Source: Deltaproteobacteria bacterium
GTDB taxonomy: Bacteria > Desulfobacterota > Desulfarculia > Adiutricales > Adiutricaceae
Assembly: GCA_031277995.1 (NCBI GenBank)
Contig: JAITLH010000124.1
Location: 1 to 14,540 of the forward strand
Reading direction: 5' to 3'
Length of the DNA stretch: 14,540 bases
Below, in pieces: positions 1 to 6,421 of the stretch. The notes beneath the pieces are model-generated. The model saw nothing but the letters and a program-made list of their open reading frames with translations, was not told the DNA's origin and searched no databases. The stretch's first letter is position 1. The number at the start of each line of letters is the position of its first letter. The position numbers were made by a program, and so were the translations under genes.

Positions 1-31
1 AGGGTAAATTCCCAACATAAATCGTTTTCAT
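1..31 (-). CDS. RRM-type RNA-binding protein, N-terminal fragment (runs off left edge)
   Basis: The minus strand starts with ATG at 31-29 and reads MKTIYVGNLP before the window ends. This is the typical opening of a small bacterial RNA-recognition-motif protein: IYVGNL matches the RNP-2 strand, whose consensus is [ILV]-[FY]-[ILV]-x-N-L. Such proteins are usually about 80-110 residues, bind single-stranded RNA in the cytoplasm, and are often cold-responsive. A GGAG lies about 11 bases upstream of the ATG. A small hairpin (GCGCC 56-60 with GGCGC 67-71) sits in the presumed leader. Only ten codons are visible, so the call rests on the RNP-2 motif, the start position and the ribosome binding site. 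RNP-1 lies outside the window. Confidence 0.66.
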   Translation of the reverse strand, partial: MKTIYVGNLP

Positions 32-610
32 GAGACATAACTCCAAGAAGCGAAGGCGCCTTTAGGGGCGCTGAAATCAAACTGGTCCTGTCAGGTCGGA
101 CCAAAAGCACCTGTATAGAAAGACAAAGCCAGAATGGACCCCATTTGTTCCCGTCCTAGCATAAGCGGATTGGCGCGGAGGGATGGAGTCCCCAATATTT
201 GCCGATAAATTAACGGATATGGCCAGATTGTGATTTGGTTTTTCGTGAGAAAATAACGAGTAGCTGTCCAACAAAGATGCCCCGGAATAGGTCAGTAGCG
301 GAGAATCCCGGGCGCGTTTGAGGCGGGATCGTTTGGCTAGAGACGGATTTGCTCGACTAATGAACCGTTAAACCAACGTAATCAAAGGTTAAGGCCGTTA
401 CGGAAGCGTGTCGCTAAATTCGAGAATTCAAATTATGCAAACACCATCGCAATCTACCATAAGTTCGACCGAAATTTCAAGAAAAAAATTCGTGAAATTA
501 TTAATTTTGTCAAATTATCAAAAAAAAGACACTCTGTAGTTAGTGCGTTTAATAGATAACTACTATGATTTTATTGGAAATAACTAACTTTTATTTGGAA
601 CATAGTAGCC

Positions 611-640
611 TTGTGCCAATAATAAAAATTTTTGTGCCAA
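611..640. repeat. Direct repeat TTGTGCCAA x2, 21-bp period
   Basis: TTGTGCCAA occurs at 611-619 and again at 632-640, separated by an A/T-only spacer. The start-to-start distance is 21 bp, two helical turns, so both copies face the same side of the DNA. This is the geometry of a two-site operator, but no promoter is clearly tied to it. Confidence 0.5.
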
Positions 641-867
641 CCAAAAAAAGACAATAGACTTAACCAAATTGTCCGGAAGGTGACGAAAAATCTCCGATAA
701 CTAAGTAAAACTAAAGATGAAACATGATCAAATTTCTGACGCCCGCTTGTATAAAATAATTTTTGACCAATAAAATTATGACCTCGACTTACCCATGGCC
801 GAGGGTAGCCATTGGAAAGTTTTGTCCCAAACGCGCTACCTCCCTTGACCCGGGGGCCCAGGCCTGG

Positions 868-899
868 GCCGCCCTAAAGGCCTGGGCCTTTGGGGCGGC
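868..899. repeat. 15-bp GC-rich inverted repeat (hairpin)
   Basis: Bases 868-882 pair with 885-899 through 15 positions, with one T-G wobble. The inner part is AAAGGCC/GGCCTTT and the outer part GCCGCCC/GGGCGGC. As RNA it would be a very stable hairpin. No T tract follows it on either strand, so it is not a typical intrinsic terminator. Confidence 0.6.
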
Positions 900-905
900 T
901 TGGTT

Positions 906-955
906 GGGTTGAAATTTTGGCCGAGGGCGAAATTTTACCCCATGGGCGAAATTTT
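906..955. repeat. Three direct repeats of GGGYGAAATTTT, 18-19-bp period
   Basis: Copies lie at about 906-918 (GGGTTGAAATTTT, one extra base), 925-936 (GGGCGAAATTTT) and 944-955 (GGGCGAAATTTT). The spacing of 18-19 bp and the AT core suggest a repeated protein-binding site about 220-270 bp upstream of the first secreted paralogue. A regulatory role is inferred only. Confidence 0.5.
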
Positions 956-981
956 GATCTGGGAAATATGCCCAATCCCAT

Positions 982-998
982 CGATAAGAACGTTATCG
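982..998. promoter_or_regulatory. Interrupted palindrome CGATAA-N5-TTATCG, possible operator
   Basis: Six-base arms at 982-987 and 993-998 are perfect inverted repeats around five bases. The size and symmetry suit a dimeric regulator. It lies 180 bp upstream of the first secreted paralogue. The TTATCGCC on its right side also occurs in the tandem repeats before the second paralogue (2211-2290), which may be chance. Confidence 0.35.
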
Positions 999-1177
999 CC
1001 TCTGGTTTTTAAGGGAACTTCGCGCTATGATCAGTTTTTCTCCCAAATGGAGTTCCAAACGGCCGCCAAGGCCCATTAACGCCCCGCCGAGGCCCGCCAA
1101 GGACCAGCCAATAACCCCCCCGTGGGCCCCTTAGGGTTTCGAGGGCTTAAACCCTTTTACTCATAAACGGAACCGAC

Positions 1178-2140
1178 ATGAAAAAAATTCTTTTGTTAAC
1201 CGCTTTTTTAATGTTTTTCGGTCAGGGTCTGGCCTTGGGCCTGCCGAAAATCGACCCGGAAAAATACGTCACCGACGATTACAACGTCAATTCCCAGGTC
1301 CCCAAGGACTCGGAAGACGACGAATTCGAGTTTGACGGTTTTATGTCCCCGGATAACGAAGAAGGCAATCTGCGGCTTGACGACTTCAAGTTGCCCAACG
1401 CCTATGATCTTAAGCTCAAAAACGTCTCGGCCAAAGTTTTAAGCCTAACCATTAAGCCAAAACGCTGCGATTTGACGGCCAACGTTTCCTTGGCTTATCC
1501 GGTTAACCTGGGTAACCTGGCCGCGGACAAATTCGTAAAAACGATGTATGACGACATGTTTGACGACGCGATTAAAGAAGCGCTTGAGTGGTTGGATGAG
1601 AAAATGCGGGATCAAGAAACTTGTCCTCAATCAATTTCCAATACCGTAATTTATCAGTCTTCATTTAAGATTATTGAGACTAATCCTAATATCATATCGT
1701 TAATTACTTATGTAAATGTCTCAACCGGTTATTTTCACCCAATAAATCACACAAGAGCTAAAATAATAGACATAAAAACCGCCGGCGAAGTATATTTGTC
1801 TGACCTCTTTCCGCAAAAACAAGCCAGCCTTAAAAAGTTGTGGCCTTACTTGGCTAACGCCTACTGTAAAATGGACCAAGGCGGCTCAACCCTGCCCGTT
1901 TTTTATGGCCAAACCGAGTGTCCCAAAAACGGCTTTGGCCCCTCCGCGGCCCTGCCCGAGGCCTGGACGGACCCCGGCGTGGACTTCCAAGCTCTGGGCG
2001 GAAACGTTTACCTTTCCCCTAAAGGCCTCCACGTTGGCCTTGGCGCCTATCAATCCTGGAGCTACGCCTCCGGCCCCACGGAAGTTTTAGTCCCCAAAGA
2101 CGAAGCCATAAAGATGGGCGCCTCGAAAGCCTATTGGTAA
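1178..2140 (+). CDS. Secreted DUF3298-like protein, paralogue 1
   Basis: A 320-residue exported protein. Residues 1-19 form a signal peptide: KK, a hydrophobic core, then a GLA-type cleavage site for signal peptidase I. There is no lipobox cysteine. A very acidic stretch follows (about 44-55, ending EFEFDGF). The C-terminal third, with LSDLFPQ near 207-213 and NVYLSPKGLHVGLGAYQSW to SGPTEVLVPKDE at 276-309, resembles DUF3298 as found in RsiV and PdaC. In Bacillus RsiV that region binds lysozyme; no such activity can be claimed here. Cysteines at 97, 149, 230 and 248 could form two disulfides. It aligns without gaps to the next gene (about 172 of 320 identical). The stretch around 1610-1800 is clearly more AT-rich than the rest. 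The ribosome binding site is weak (GGA, about 7 bases upstream). The start is supported by the signal peptide and by the paralogue. Confidence 0.72.
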   Translation: MKKILLLTAFLMFFGQGLALGLPKIDPEKYVTDDYNVNSQVPKDSEDDEFEFDGFMSPDNEEGNLRLDDFKLPNAYDLKLKNVSAKVLSLTIKPKRCDLTANVSLAYPVNLGNLAADKFVKTMYDDMFDDAIKEALEWLDEKMRDQETCPQSISNTVIYQSSFKIIETNPNIISLITYVNVSTGYFHPINHTRAKIIDIKTAGEVYLSDLFPQKQASLKKLWPYLANAYCKMDQGGSTLPVFYGQTECPKNGFGPSAALPEAWTDPGVDFQALGGNVYLSPKGLHVGLGAYQSWSYASGPTEVLVPKDEAIKMGASKAYW

Positions 2141-2406
2141 GCCGGAATTAGGCGGGCGAAATAAGCCGGCCAATTGGGCCGGCCAAAAAAATTTCCCCCC
2201 CCCGATCGAGTGGATATTTTAGCGCCTGGATATTTTATCGCCTGGATATTTTACCGCTTGGATTTCTTATCGCCGGGATATCTTTTGGCCGTAGGGCGCG
2301 AATAGGCTTAAAACTTTGTCCGCCCATAAAGGACCGGGGCCAAACCCCGGGTTTTGGCCCATTATTTCGGCTCTCCAACGTAACCATCATCAAAATGGGA
2401 ATATGC
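2141..2406. other. Spacer between the two secreted paralogues
   Basis: The spacer holds a GC hairpin (GCCGGCC 2165-2171 with GGCCGGC 2177-2183) followed by A7 rather than T, a C run, and the five-copy 16-bp repeat at 2211-2290. No convincing promoter or coding region was seen. The hairpin lacks a U tail on the plus strand, so read-through from paralogue 1 into paralogue 2 is possible. Confidence 0.5.
2211..2290. repeat. Five tandem 16-bp repeats, consensus TGGATATTTTATCGCC
   Basis: Units lie at 2211-2226, 2227-2242, 2243-2258, 2259-2274 and 2275-2290. The first three differ at one or two positions, and the fourth and fifth are progressively diverged. There is no spacer between units, so this is not a CRISPR. 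It ends 116 bp before the start of the second secreted paralogue. It may be a multi-site operator, or a simple tandem expansion in a duplication junction. Confidence 0.85.
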
Positions 2407-3372
2407 ATGAAAAATTTACTTTTTTTAATCTCGCTTATATTTTTTTTCGGTCAGGCCTTGGCCTTTGGCCAACCGCCAATCGACCAAGACAGATATTCCT
2501 TTGACGCTTACGACATCAACGCCCCGATCTCCGGCGACTCGGACGAAGAGGAGTTTGAGTTTGACGGGTTTACGTCTTTTGGTGGCGAGGAAGACAATTT
2601 TAGGCTTGACGACTTCCAGTTACCCAACGCCTATGCCCCCAATCTACCCAACGTCTCGGCCGAGGCCTTAAGCCTTACGCTTAAGTCAAAACAATGCGAT
2701 CTGACGGCCTATGTCTCGGTGACTTATCCGGTAAACTTAGGTAGCCCCGAACTCGACGACTACGTAAAGTCAATATTTATCGATATTTACGAAAGCGCCA
2801 TCGCCCAGTCCCTGGCGATGATGGACGAGAAACTGGAAGGCCAAGAAACTTGCCCGGAAGACCTAAGCGATATCATGATTTTTCAGTCTTCTTTCAAGGT
2901 TCTTTCGGCCAGTCCGGAGGTTATATCCCTGGTTATGTATGGAAATTTTCTCACCGGTTTAAATCGTCCAGAAAATTTAGTTAAAGCTATCAACATAAAC
3001 ACCAAAGAACTGCGAAATATCGATTCCTCGGATATTTTTCCCCAAGGAGAAACCAGTTATCAAAAGTTATGGGCCTACTTGGCTAATTCGTATTGTAAAA
3101 TGGAACAAGGGGGCTCAACTCTCCCCGTTTTGTATGACAGGGCCGATTGCCCCAAAGACGGTTTTGGCCCCGCCTCGCCCTTGCCCGAAAATTGGACCGA
3201 CCCCACCACGGATTTTGACGACATGGGCGGAAACGTTTACCTCACCCCGGAGGGCCTCCGCGTGGACCTTAGCTCCTACGAATCCTGGGGCTATGTCACT
3301 GGCCCGGCCGAGATCTTAATCCCCAAGGACGAGCTCCAAAAAATGGGCGCCTCCATGGCCTTTTGGCCATAA
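2407..3372 (+). CDS. Secreted DUF3298-like protein, paralogue 2
   Basis: A 321-residue tandem paralogue of the preceding gene. The ATG at 2407 was chosen over the in-frame ATG at 2395 for two reasons: GGGA at 2397-2400 sits six bases upstream as a ribosome binding site, and the alignment with paralogue 1 is then exact from residue 1 without a gap. Residues 1-19 are a signal peptide (ALA-type site). An acidic stretch at 44-55 keeps EFEFDGF. Cysteines occupy the same positions as in paralogue 1 (97, 149, 230, 248). The best conserved parts are RLDDF-LPNAY (66-76), the LxPVNLG region (about 107-112), LW-YLAN-YCKM-QGGSTLP (221-240) and the DUF3298-like C-terminus (276-309). Residues about 112-215 are least conserved. 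The protein is probably periplasmic or extracellular; its function is unknown. Confidence 0.75.
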   Translation: MKNLLFLISLIFFFGQALAFGQPPIDQDRYSFDAYDINAPISGDSDEEEFEFDGFTSFGGEEDNFRLDDFQLPNAYAPNLPNVSAEALSLTLKSKQCDLTAYVSVTYPVNLGSPELDDYVKSIFIDIYESAIAQSLAMMDEKLEGQETCPEDLSDIMIFQSSFKVLSASPEVISLVMYGNFLTGLNRPENLVKAININTKELRNIDSSDIFPQGETSYQKLWAYLANSYCKMEQGGSTLPVLYDRADCPKDGFGPASPLPENWTDPTTDFDDMGGNVYLTPEGLRVDLSSYESWGYVTGPAEILIPKDELQKMGASMAFWP

Positions 3373-3704
3373 GCCGCAAGCTCTCAAAACCTAAGTCTCC
3401 CCAGGCGAAAACCCTCTTGATTTAGCTTAGTCGGGCGGAGCGTGGGGAGAACTGGCCAGAAAAACCCCCCAAGTTTTTCTTGGCAGGGCTAAGCCGCGAA
3501 GGCCCCAAATCGCCCCAAGGTGGAGCTTTGCTTGGCCTCCGTCCCTTTAAAAAATTTCACCAGAATCTAAAAAAAATAACCGCGACCTATGAGAATTAAA
3601 GAAAGGCCGCGGCGCCGCGGGTCCGAGGGGCTTTGGGCTAAAATTCGGCCGATTTTTTGCCTCCCAGGGGTTTTGGCGGCCCGGGGAGCTTAGTCACCAA
3701 ACAG
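3373..3704. other. Convergent intergenic region, 332 bp
   Basis: The region lies between the second secreted gene (rightward) and the amidotransferase gene (leftward), so both transcripts should end here. It holds an 11-bp hairpin with one bulge (3455-3465 with 3473-3484) and a perfect 14-bp palindrome CCGCGGCGCCGCGG at 3607-3620. Read leftward, the palindrome is followed by a short pyrimidine tract (CCTTTCTTT). Neither has a clean U tract, so terminator calls would be weak. No coding region was seen. Confidence 0.5.
3607..3620 (-). terminator. GC palindrome, possible terminator of the hisHF operon
   Basis: CCGCGGCGCCGCGG is self-complementary over 14 bases. On the minus strand it is followed by CCTTTCTTT, a poor U-tract equivalent, about 85 bases after the amidotransferase stop codon. 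The call rests on position and symmetry only. Confidence 0.3.
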
Positions 3705-4583
3705 TCAACTTCGGCTGCGGATGTAGTTAGGGGCGAAGCGGTAATGGGGCGGGCCTAATTGGTTTTGGAAGCAAAGCTCAAAAAACCTACGGATGAGCGT
3801 TTTGGAGGGGTTGGTTTCGTTGGGAACGGTGCCCAAAACCACGCCGGGCGGAACGTCGGGCGAGGGTTGGTAATCTTCCATGTCGGCGAGTAAGTCTTCC
3901 ATGAAGGGGGCGGTAAATTCCGGGTGGAATTGGCAGGTGAGCGTGAGGCTGCCGTAGGAGAGAATTTGGTGGGGGTCGTGTTGGGAGCGGCCGAGGATTT
4001 TGGCCCCCGGGGGAAGGTCTATGACCGTTTGGCTATGGGATTCGTAGGCCGGGAATTTTTGCGGCAGGCCATAGAGCATGGGGTGATTTTGGGCCTCGGG
4101 CTCCAGGATTATTTCGTGGCTTCCCAGTTCCATACCCTTGGGATGGTAGCCGGCCCGGCCTCCGGCCACCTGGGCTATGGCGTGATGGCCCCAGCAAATG
4201 CCTAGGGTGGGGATGCCCAGCCGGAAAGTCGTTTCGAGGAACGACAAGACCTTTACGGCCCAGGGCCTCGGGGCGGAGACCATTTCAATCGATCCGGTCA
4301 CGATCAGGCCCATGTAGGGGAAGTGTAGGGGATCGAGATTTTGGGGCTGGTTAACCATGTCGATGACGATGGCCTCATTTTCGCTAAAAGCTCCCGCCTC
4401 CATGAACATGGGACCAAAACCCAGGGTTTTATTGGCCTTTTCCAGGGTGATGTCCCCGCATTCCATGATTAGGAGGGTAATGCTGGAATTTATTACGCTT
4501 GGCGATGAGGCGTTGGCCAAGGTGGCATTGGCGAAAGGTGGGGTGGGCGACTTCGCGGGGCTCTTTTTGGCGGTTTTGGTCAT
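3705..4583 (-). CDS. Class I glutamine amidotransferase, GMP-synthase-like
   Basis: A 292-residue protein with the class I amidotransferase fold. It would release ammonia from glutamine for an unknown acceptor, or act as a peptidase-like relative. The nucleophile is Cys130 in GICWGHH, and the charge relay is His220 and Glu222 in CQFHPEF. LIVTGS (93-98) lies at the oxyanion-side loop. It resembles stand-alone GuaA-N-like amidotransferases (COG0518 type), not the full synthase, since no ATP-pyrophosphatase domain follows. The ATG at 4583 has AAGG about eight bases upstream. The first 39 residues are Ala/Ser/Pro/Lys-rich and lie before the domain; a shorter start at Met40 has no ribosome binding site. 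The gene follows hisF by 96 bp in the same direction, so it is probably co-transcribed. Two different glutamine amidotransferases in one operon is notable. Confidence 0.8.
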   Translation of the reverse strand: MTKTAKKSPAKSPTPPFANATLANASSPSVINSSITLLIMECGDITLEKANKTLGFGPMFMEAGAFSENEAIVIDMVNQPQNLDPLHFPYMGLIVTGSIEMVSAPRPWAVKVLSFLETTFRLGIPTLGICWGHHAIAQVAGGRAGYHPKGMELGSHEIILEPEAQNHPMLYGLPQKFPAYESHSQTVIDLPPGAKILGRSQHDPHQILSYGSLTLTCQFHPEFTAPFMEDLLADMEDYQPSPDVPPGVVLGTVPNETNPSKTLIRRFFELCFQNQLGPPHYRFAPNYIRSRS

Positions 4584-4679
4584 GGCTGAACCTTTTTGGG
4601 GAGCTGTTTGGAGTGGGTTTTGTAATAAAAAGGCTAATGGTTTAAGGACGATTGAGAATCCGGCGAGAAGAAAATTTTT

Positions 4680-5456
4680 TTAGACGATTCTGACCGGAAG
4701 GCCTTTGGCCCGTAAAAATTCCTTGAGTTCCCGCATGGCGTATTGGTTATAGTGGACGATGGAGGCGATTAGGGCGGCCGAGGCTTGGCCTTGGCTTAGG
4801 GCGTCGTAGAGATGTTCCGGTTTTCCGGCGCCGCCCGAGGCGATGACCGGTATCCTGACGTTTTGGGCGATCATTTTGGTTATGTTTAATTCGTAACCGT
4901 CTTTGGTCCCGTCGGCGTCGATGGAATTAAGGCAGATCTCCCCGGCCCCGAGTTTTTCGGCCAAAACGGCCCAGGCCAAGGCGTCTTTGCCGGTGGGCAC
5001 CCGGCCGCCGTTTATGACCACCTCGTACCCGGAGGGTATGAGCTCGGTAACCGGGACTTTTTTGGCGTCCAGGCCCAAAACCACGGCTTGGGAACCAAAA
5101 GCCTCGGCCCCTTGGGAGATTAATTTGGGATCCCTTACGGCCGAGGAATTAATGGAGACCTTTTCCGCCCCGGCCAAAAGGACGTCCCTCATCTGCGCTA
5201 CCGAGGAAAGCCCGCCCCCCACGCTAAAGGGAATGAAAATCGATTTGGCCACGTTTTCGACCACGTCCAAAAATATGCCCCGGCCTTCGGCCGAAGCCGT
5301 GATGTCGTAAAAAACTATCTCGTCGGCCCCTTCTTCATAGTAGCGTTTGGCCGCGGCCACCGGATCGCCCAGATCGATATTTTCCTGAAACTTAATGCCC
5401 TTGGTCAAAAGGCCGTCCCTTACGTCCAGGCAGGGAATGATTCTCTTACTTAGCAA
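4680..5456 (-). CDS. hisF: Imidazole glycerol phosphate synthase, cyclase subunit HisF
   Basis: A 258-residue cytoplasmic (beta/alpha)8-barrel. It uses ammonia from HisH to convert PRFAR into imidazole glycerol phosphate and AICAR, the branch between histidine and purine synthesis. Both catalytic aspartates are at the canonical numbers: Asp11 in CLDVRDG and Asp130 in GLDAKK. Phosphate-binding loops are SVGGG (78-82) and, near the C-terminus, IASGGAGKPEH. The YEVVINGGR and GEICLNSIDADGTKDGYE wording is typical of Desulfovibrio HisF. The start is TTG at 5456-5454, with GGGGAG seven bases upstream. It overlaps the end of hisH by 11 bp, which suggests translational coupling of the two subunits. 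Length is normal and no key residue is missing. Confidence 0.96.
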   Translation of the reverse strand: MLSKRIIPCLDVRDGLLTKGIKFQENIDLGDPVAAAKRYYEEGADEIVFYDITASAEGRGIFLDVVENVAKSIFIPFSVGGGLSSVAQMRDVLLAGAEKVSINSSAVRDPKLISQGAEAFGSQAVVLGLDAKKVPVTELIPSGYEVVINGGRVPTGKDALAWAVLAEKLGAGEICLNSIDADGTKDGYELNITKMIAQNVRIPVIASGGAGKPEHLYDALSQGQASAALIASIVHYNQYAMRELKEFLRAKGLPVRIV

Positions 5457-6093
5457 GGTTTTTCTCCCCTTCCAGGCAGTGGCGGAAAAAGTTTTTAAGG
5501 ATCGTCAGGCCCGGACGCCCGCTTTTTTCCGGATGAAACTGCAAGGCCCAAAGGCCTTCCCGGCCGTAGACCGAACAAAAATCTTGGCCGTGCCAAGTGA
5601 CCCCCAATATTAGTTCCTTGGCCGGATTGGGGTAATAGCTATGGACGAAATAAAACTGGTCGGTGGGTTCAAGGTTTTCCCAAAGGGGACTGCGTTTTTT
5701 GAAGGCGACCGTGTTCCAGCCCATATGCGGTACCCGGATGGGCCTTTGGTCAAAATCGAGTAAGTTATCCGGGAACATGACCGTTTGGCCGGGAAAGAGC
5801 CCCAGGGTCTGGGTATCGTTTTCTTGGCTATATTCAAGCATAATCTGGCAACCAAGGCAGATGCCGAGCATGGGTCGGCCCTGGGAGGTCAGCTCGATCA
5901 TGACCCGGTCAAGGCCCGACTTGGACAAAACTTTCATGGCCTGCCCGGCCGCCCCGACCCCCGGGAAGATAAGCCCCAGGGCCTTCATTAGAACTTTGGG
6001 ATCGGAGGTGATTTGGGAGGGAATGCCCAGGTGATCCAGGGCCCTTTTGACGCTGGTCTGGTTTCCCGCTTGGTAGTCGATGATGGCAAGCAC
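5446..6093 (-). CDS. hisH: Imidazole glycerol phosphate synthase, glutaminase subunit HisH
   Basis: A 215-residue class I glutamine amidotransferase that feeds ammonia through the HisF barrel. The nucleophile is Cys79 in GICLGCQ, and His187 and Glu189 are in LQFHPEKSG. The oxyanion-strand motif is FPGVGAAGQAM (43-53), and FYFVHSYY (147-154) is also characteristic. The start is GTG at 6093, with GAGCGAGG ending six bases upstream. It is the first gene of hisH-hisF-amidotransferase and has a clear extended -10 promoter just upstream. No other his genes lie in the window, so the pathway genes are dispersed. I recall hisH-hisF pairs standing alone in Desulfovibrio as well. Confidence 0.95.
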   Translation of the reverse strand: MLAIIDYQAGNQTSVKRALDHLGIPSQITSDPKVLMKALGLIFPGVGAAGQAMKVLSKSGLDRVMIELTSQGRPMLGICLGCQIMLEYSQENDTQTLGLFPGQTVMFPDNLLDFDQRPIRVPHMGWNTVAFKKRSPLWENLEPTDQFYFVHSYYPNPAKELILGVTWHGQDFCSVYGREGLWALQFHPEKSGRPGLTILKNFFRHCLEGEKNLAK

Positions 6094-6139
6094 GCTTGGC
6101 CTCGCTCAATGGAGAAAAGGGGTAATTTTCTAAAACGAA

Positions 6140-6148
6140 AGTATACCA
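6140..6148 (-). promoter_or_regulatory. Extended -10 promoter of hisH
   Basis: On the minus strand the bases read TGGTATACT, matching the extended -10 element TGn-TATAAT with one mismatch in the hexamer. No good -35 is present, as is usual for extended -10 promoters. Transcription would start near 6133, giving a leader of about 40 bases before the GTG of hisH. The surrounding AT-rich sequence contrasts with the GC-rich spacer upstream. Confidence 0.55.
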
Positions 6149-6421
6149 TAATCGCCCAGAAGGGACATGGGTTTAGTAAAACTTGCCTTAAAAGCCGGGC
6201 CGAATTCCCTGGGCCAGGCCGGGGGGGGCCCCGGGCCAAGGGAAAATTGGCCCAAGGGAGTTGGCCCCAAGGAAACGGTGACGCCTAAATCGCGCCCGGG
6301 CGAATTGGGGCCAGATAATCGGCCCAAAAAAAATCCAAGGTTGGAAATCTCGGTTATAAGCGGCTTTCGTGAGCGGCGAATTGGGGTCCCCCCGCGAGGG
6401 GCGGGAAGGAGTGGGCCGATC
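6149..6421. other. GGCC-rich spacer between UPF0104 gene and hisH promoter
   Basis: The region is built from GGGCC/GGCCC blocks (for example CCAGGCCGGGGGGGCCCCGGGCC near 6213-6235). No reading frame is convincing on either strand. On the minus strand, TCCAA-CC-TTGGA (6345-6334) is followed by T8 (6333-6326). This is a weak terminator candidate for the membrane protein gene that ends at 6422. Confidence 0.4.

Larger units (their letters stand above)
32..1177. other. 1.15-kb gene-free region between divergent genes
   Basis: No convincing coding region was found on either strand between the RRM gene (leftward) and the first secreted paralogue (rightward). Bases 32-420 are of mixed composition. 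Bases about 420-780 are strongly AT-rich, with many A and T runs and little GGCC. Bases 780-1177 return to the GGCC-rich style of the surrounding genome. Repeats and hairpins at 611-640, 868-899, 906-955 and 982-998 are listed separately. AAAAAAAGACA also occurs twice, near 521-531 and 643-653. The region may hold two promoters and long leaders, an unrecognised small RNA, or the remains of a lost element. The sequence does not decide between these. Confidence 0.6.

Noticed and set aside
77..274. Leftward open frame of 65 codons
   Set aside because: No ribosome binding site, no recognisable motif, and position in the likely leader of the RRM gene.
435..539. Rightward 34-codon frame starting ATG in the AT-rich block (MQTPSQSTISS...)
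   Set aside because: Only a weak GAG-like site upstream, no signal peptide or motif, and a length easily reached by chance in AT-rich DNA.
2211..2290. CRISPR array
   Set aside because: Units are directly adjacent with no spacers and are only 16 bp long; no cas genes are present.
2395..2406. Earlier ATG of the second secreted paralogue
   Set aside because: Its GGGA is better read as the ribosome binding site of the ATG at 2407, and the extra four residues break the alignment with paralogue 1 at the start.
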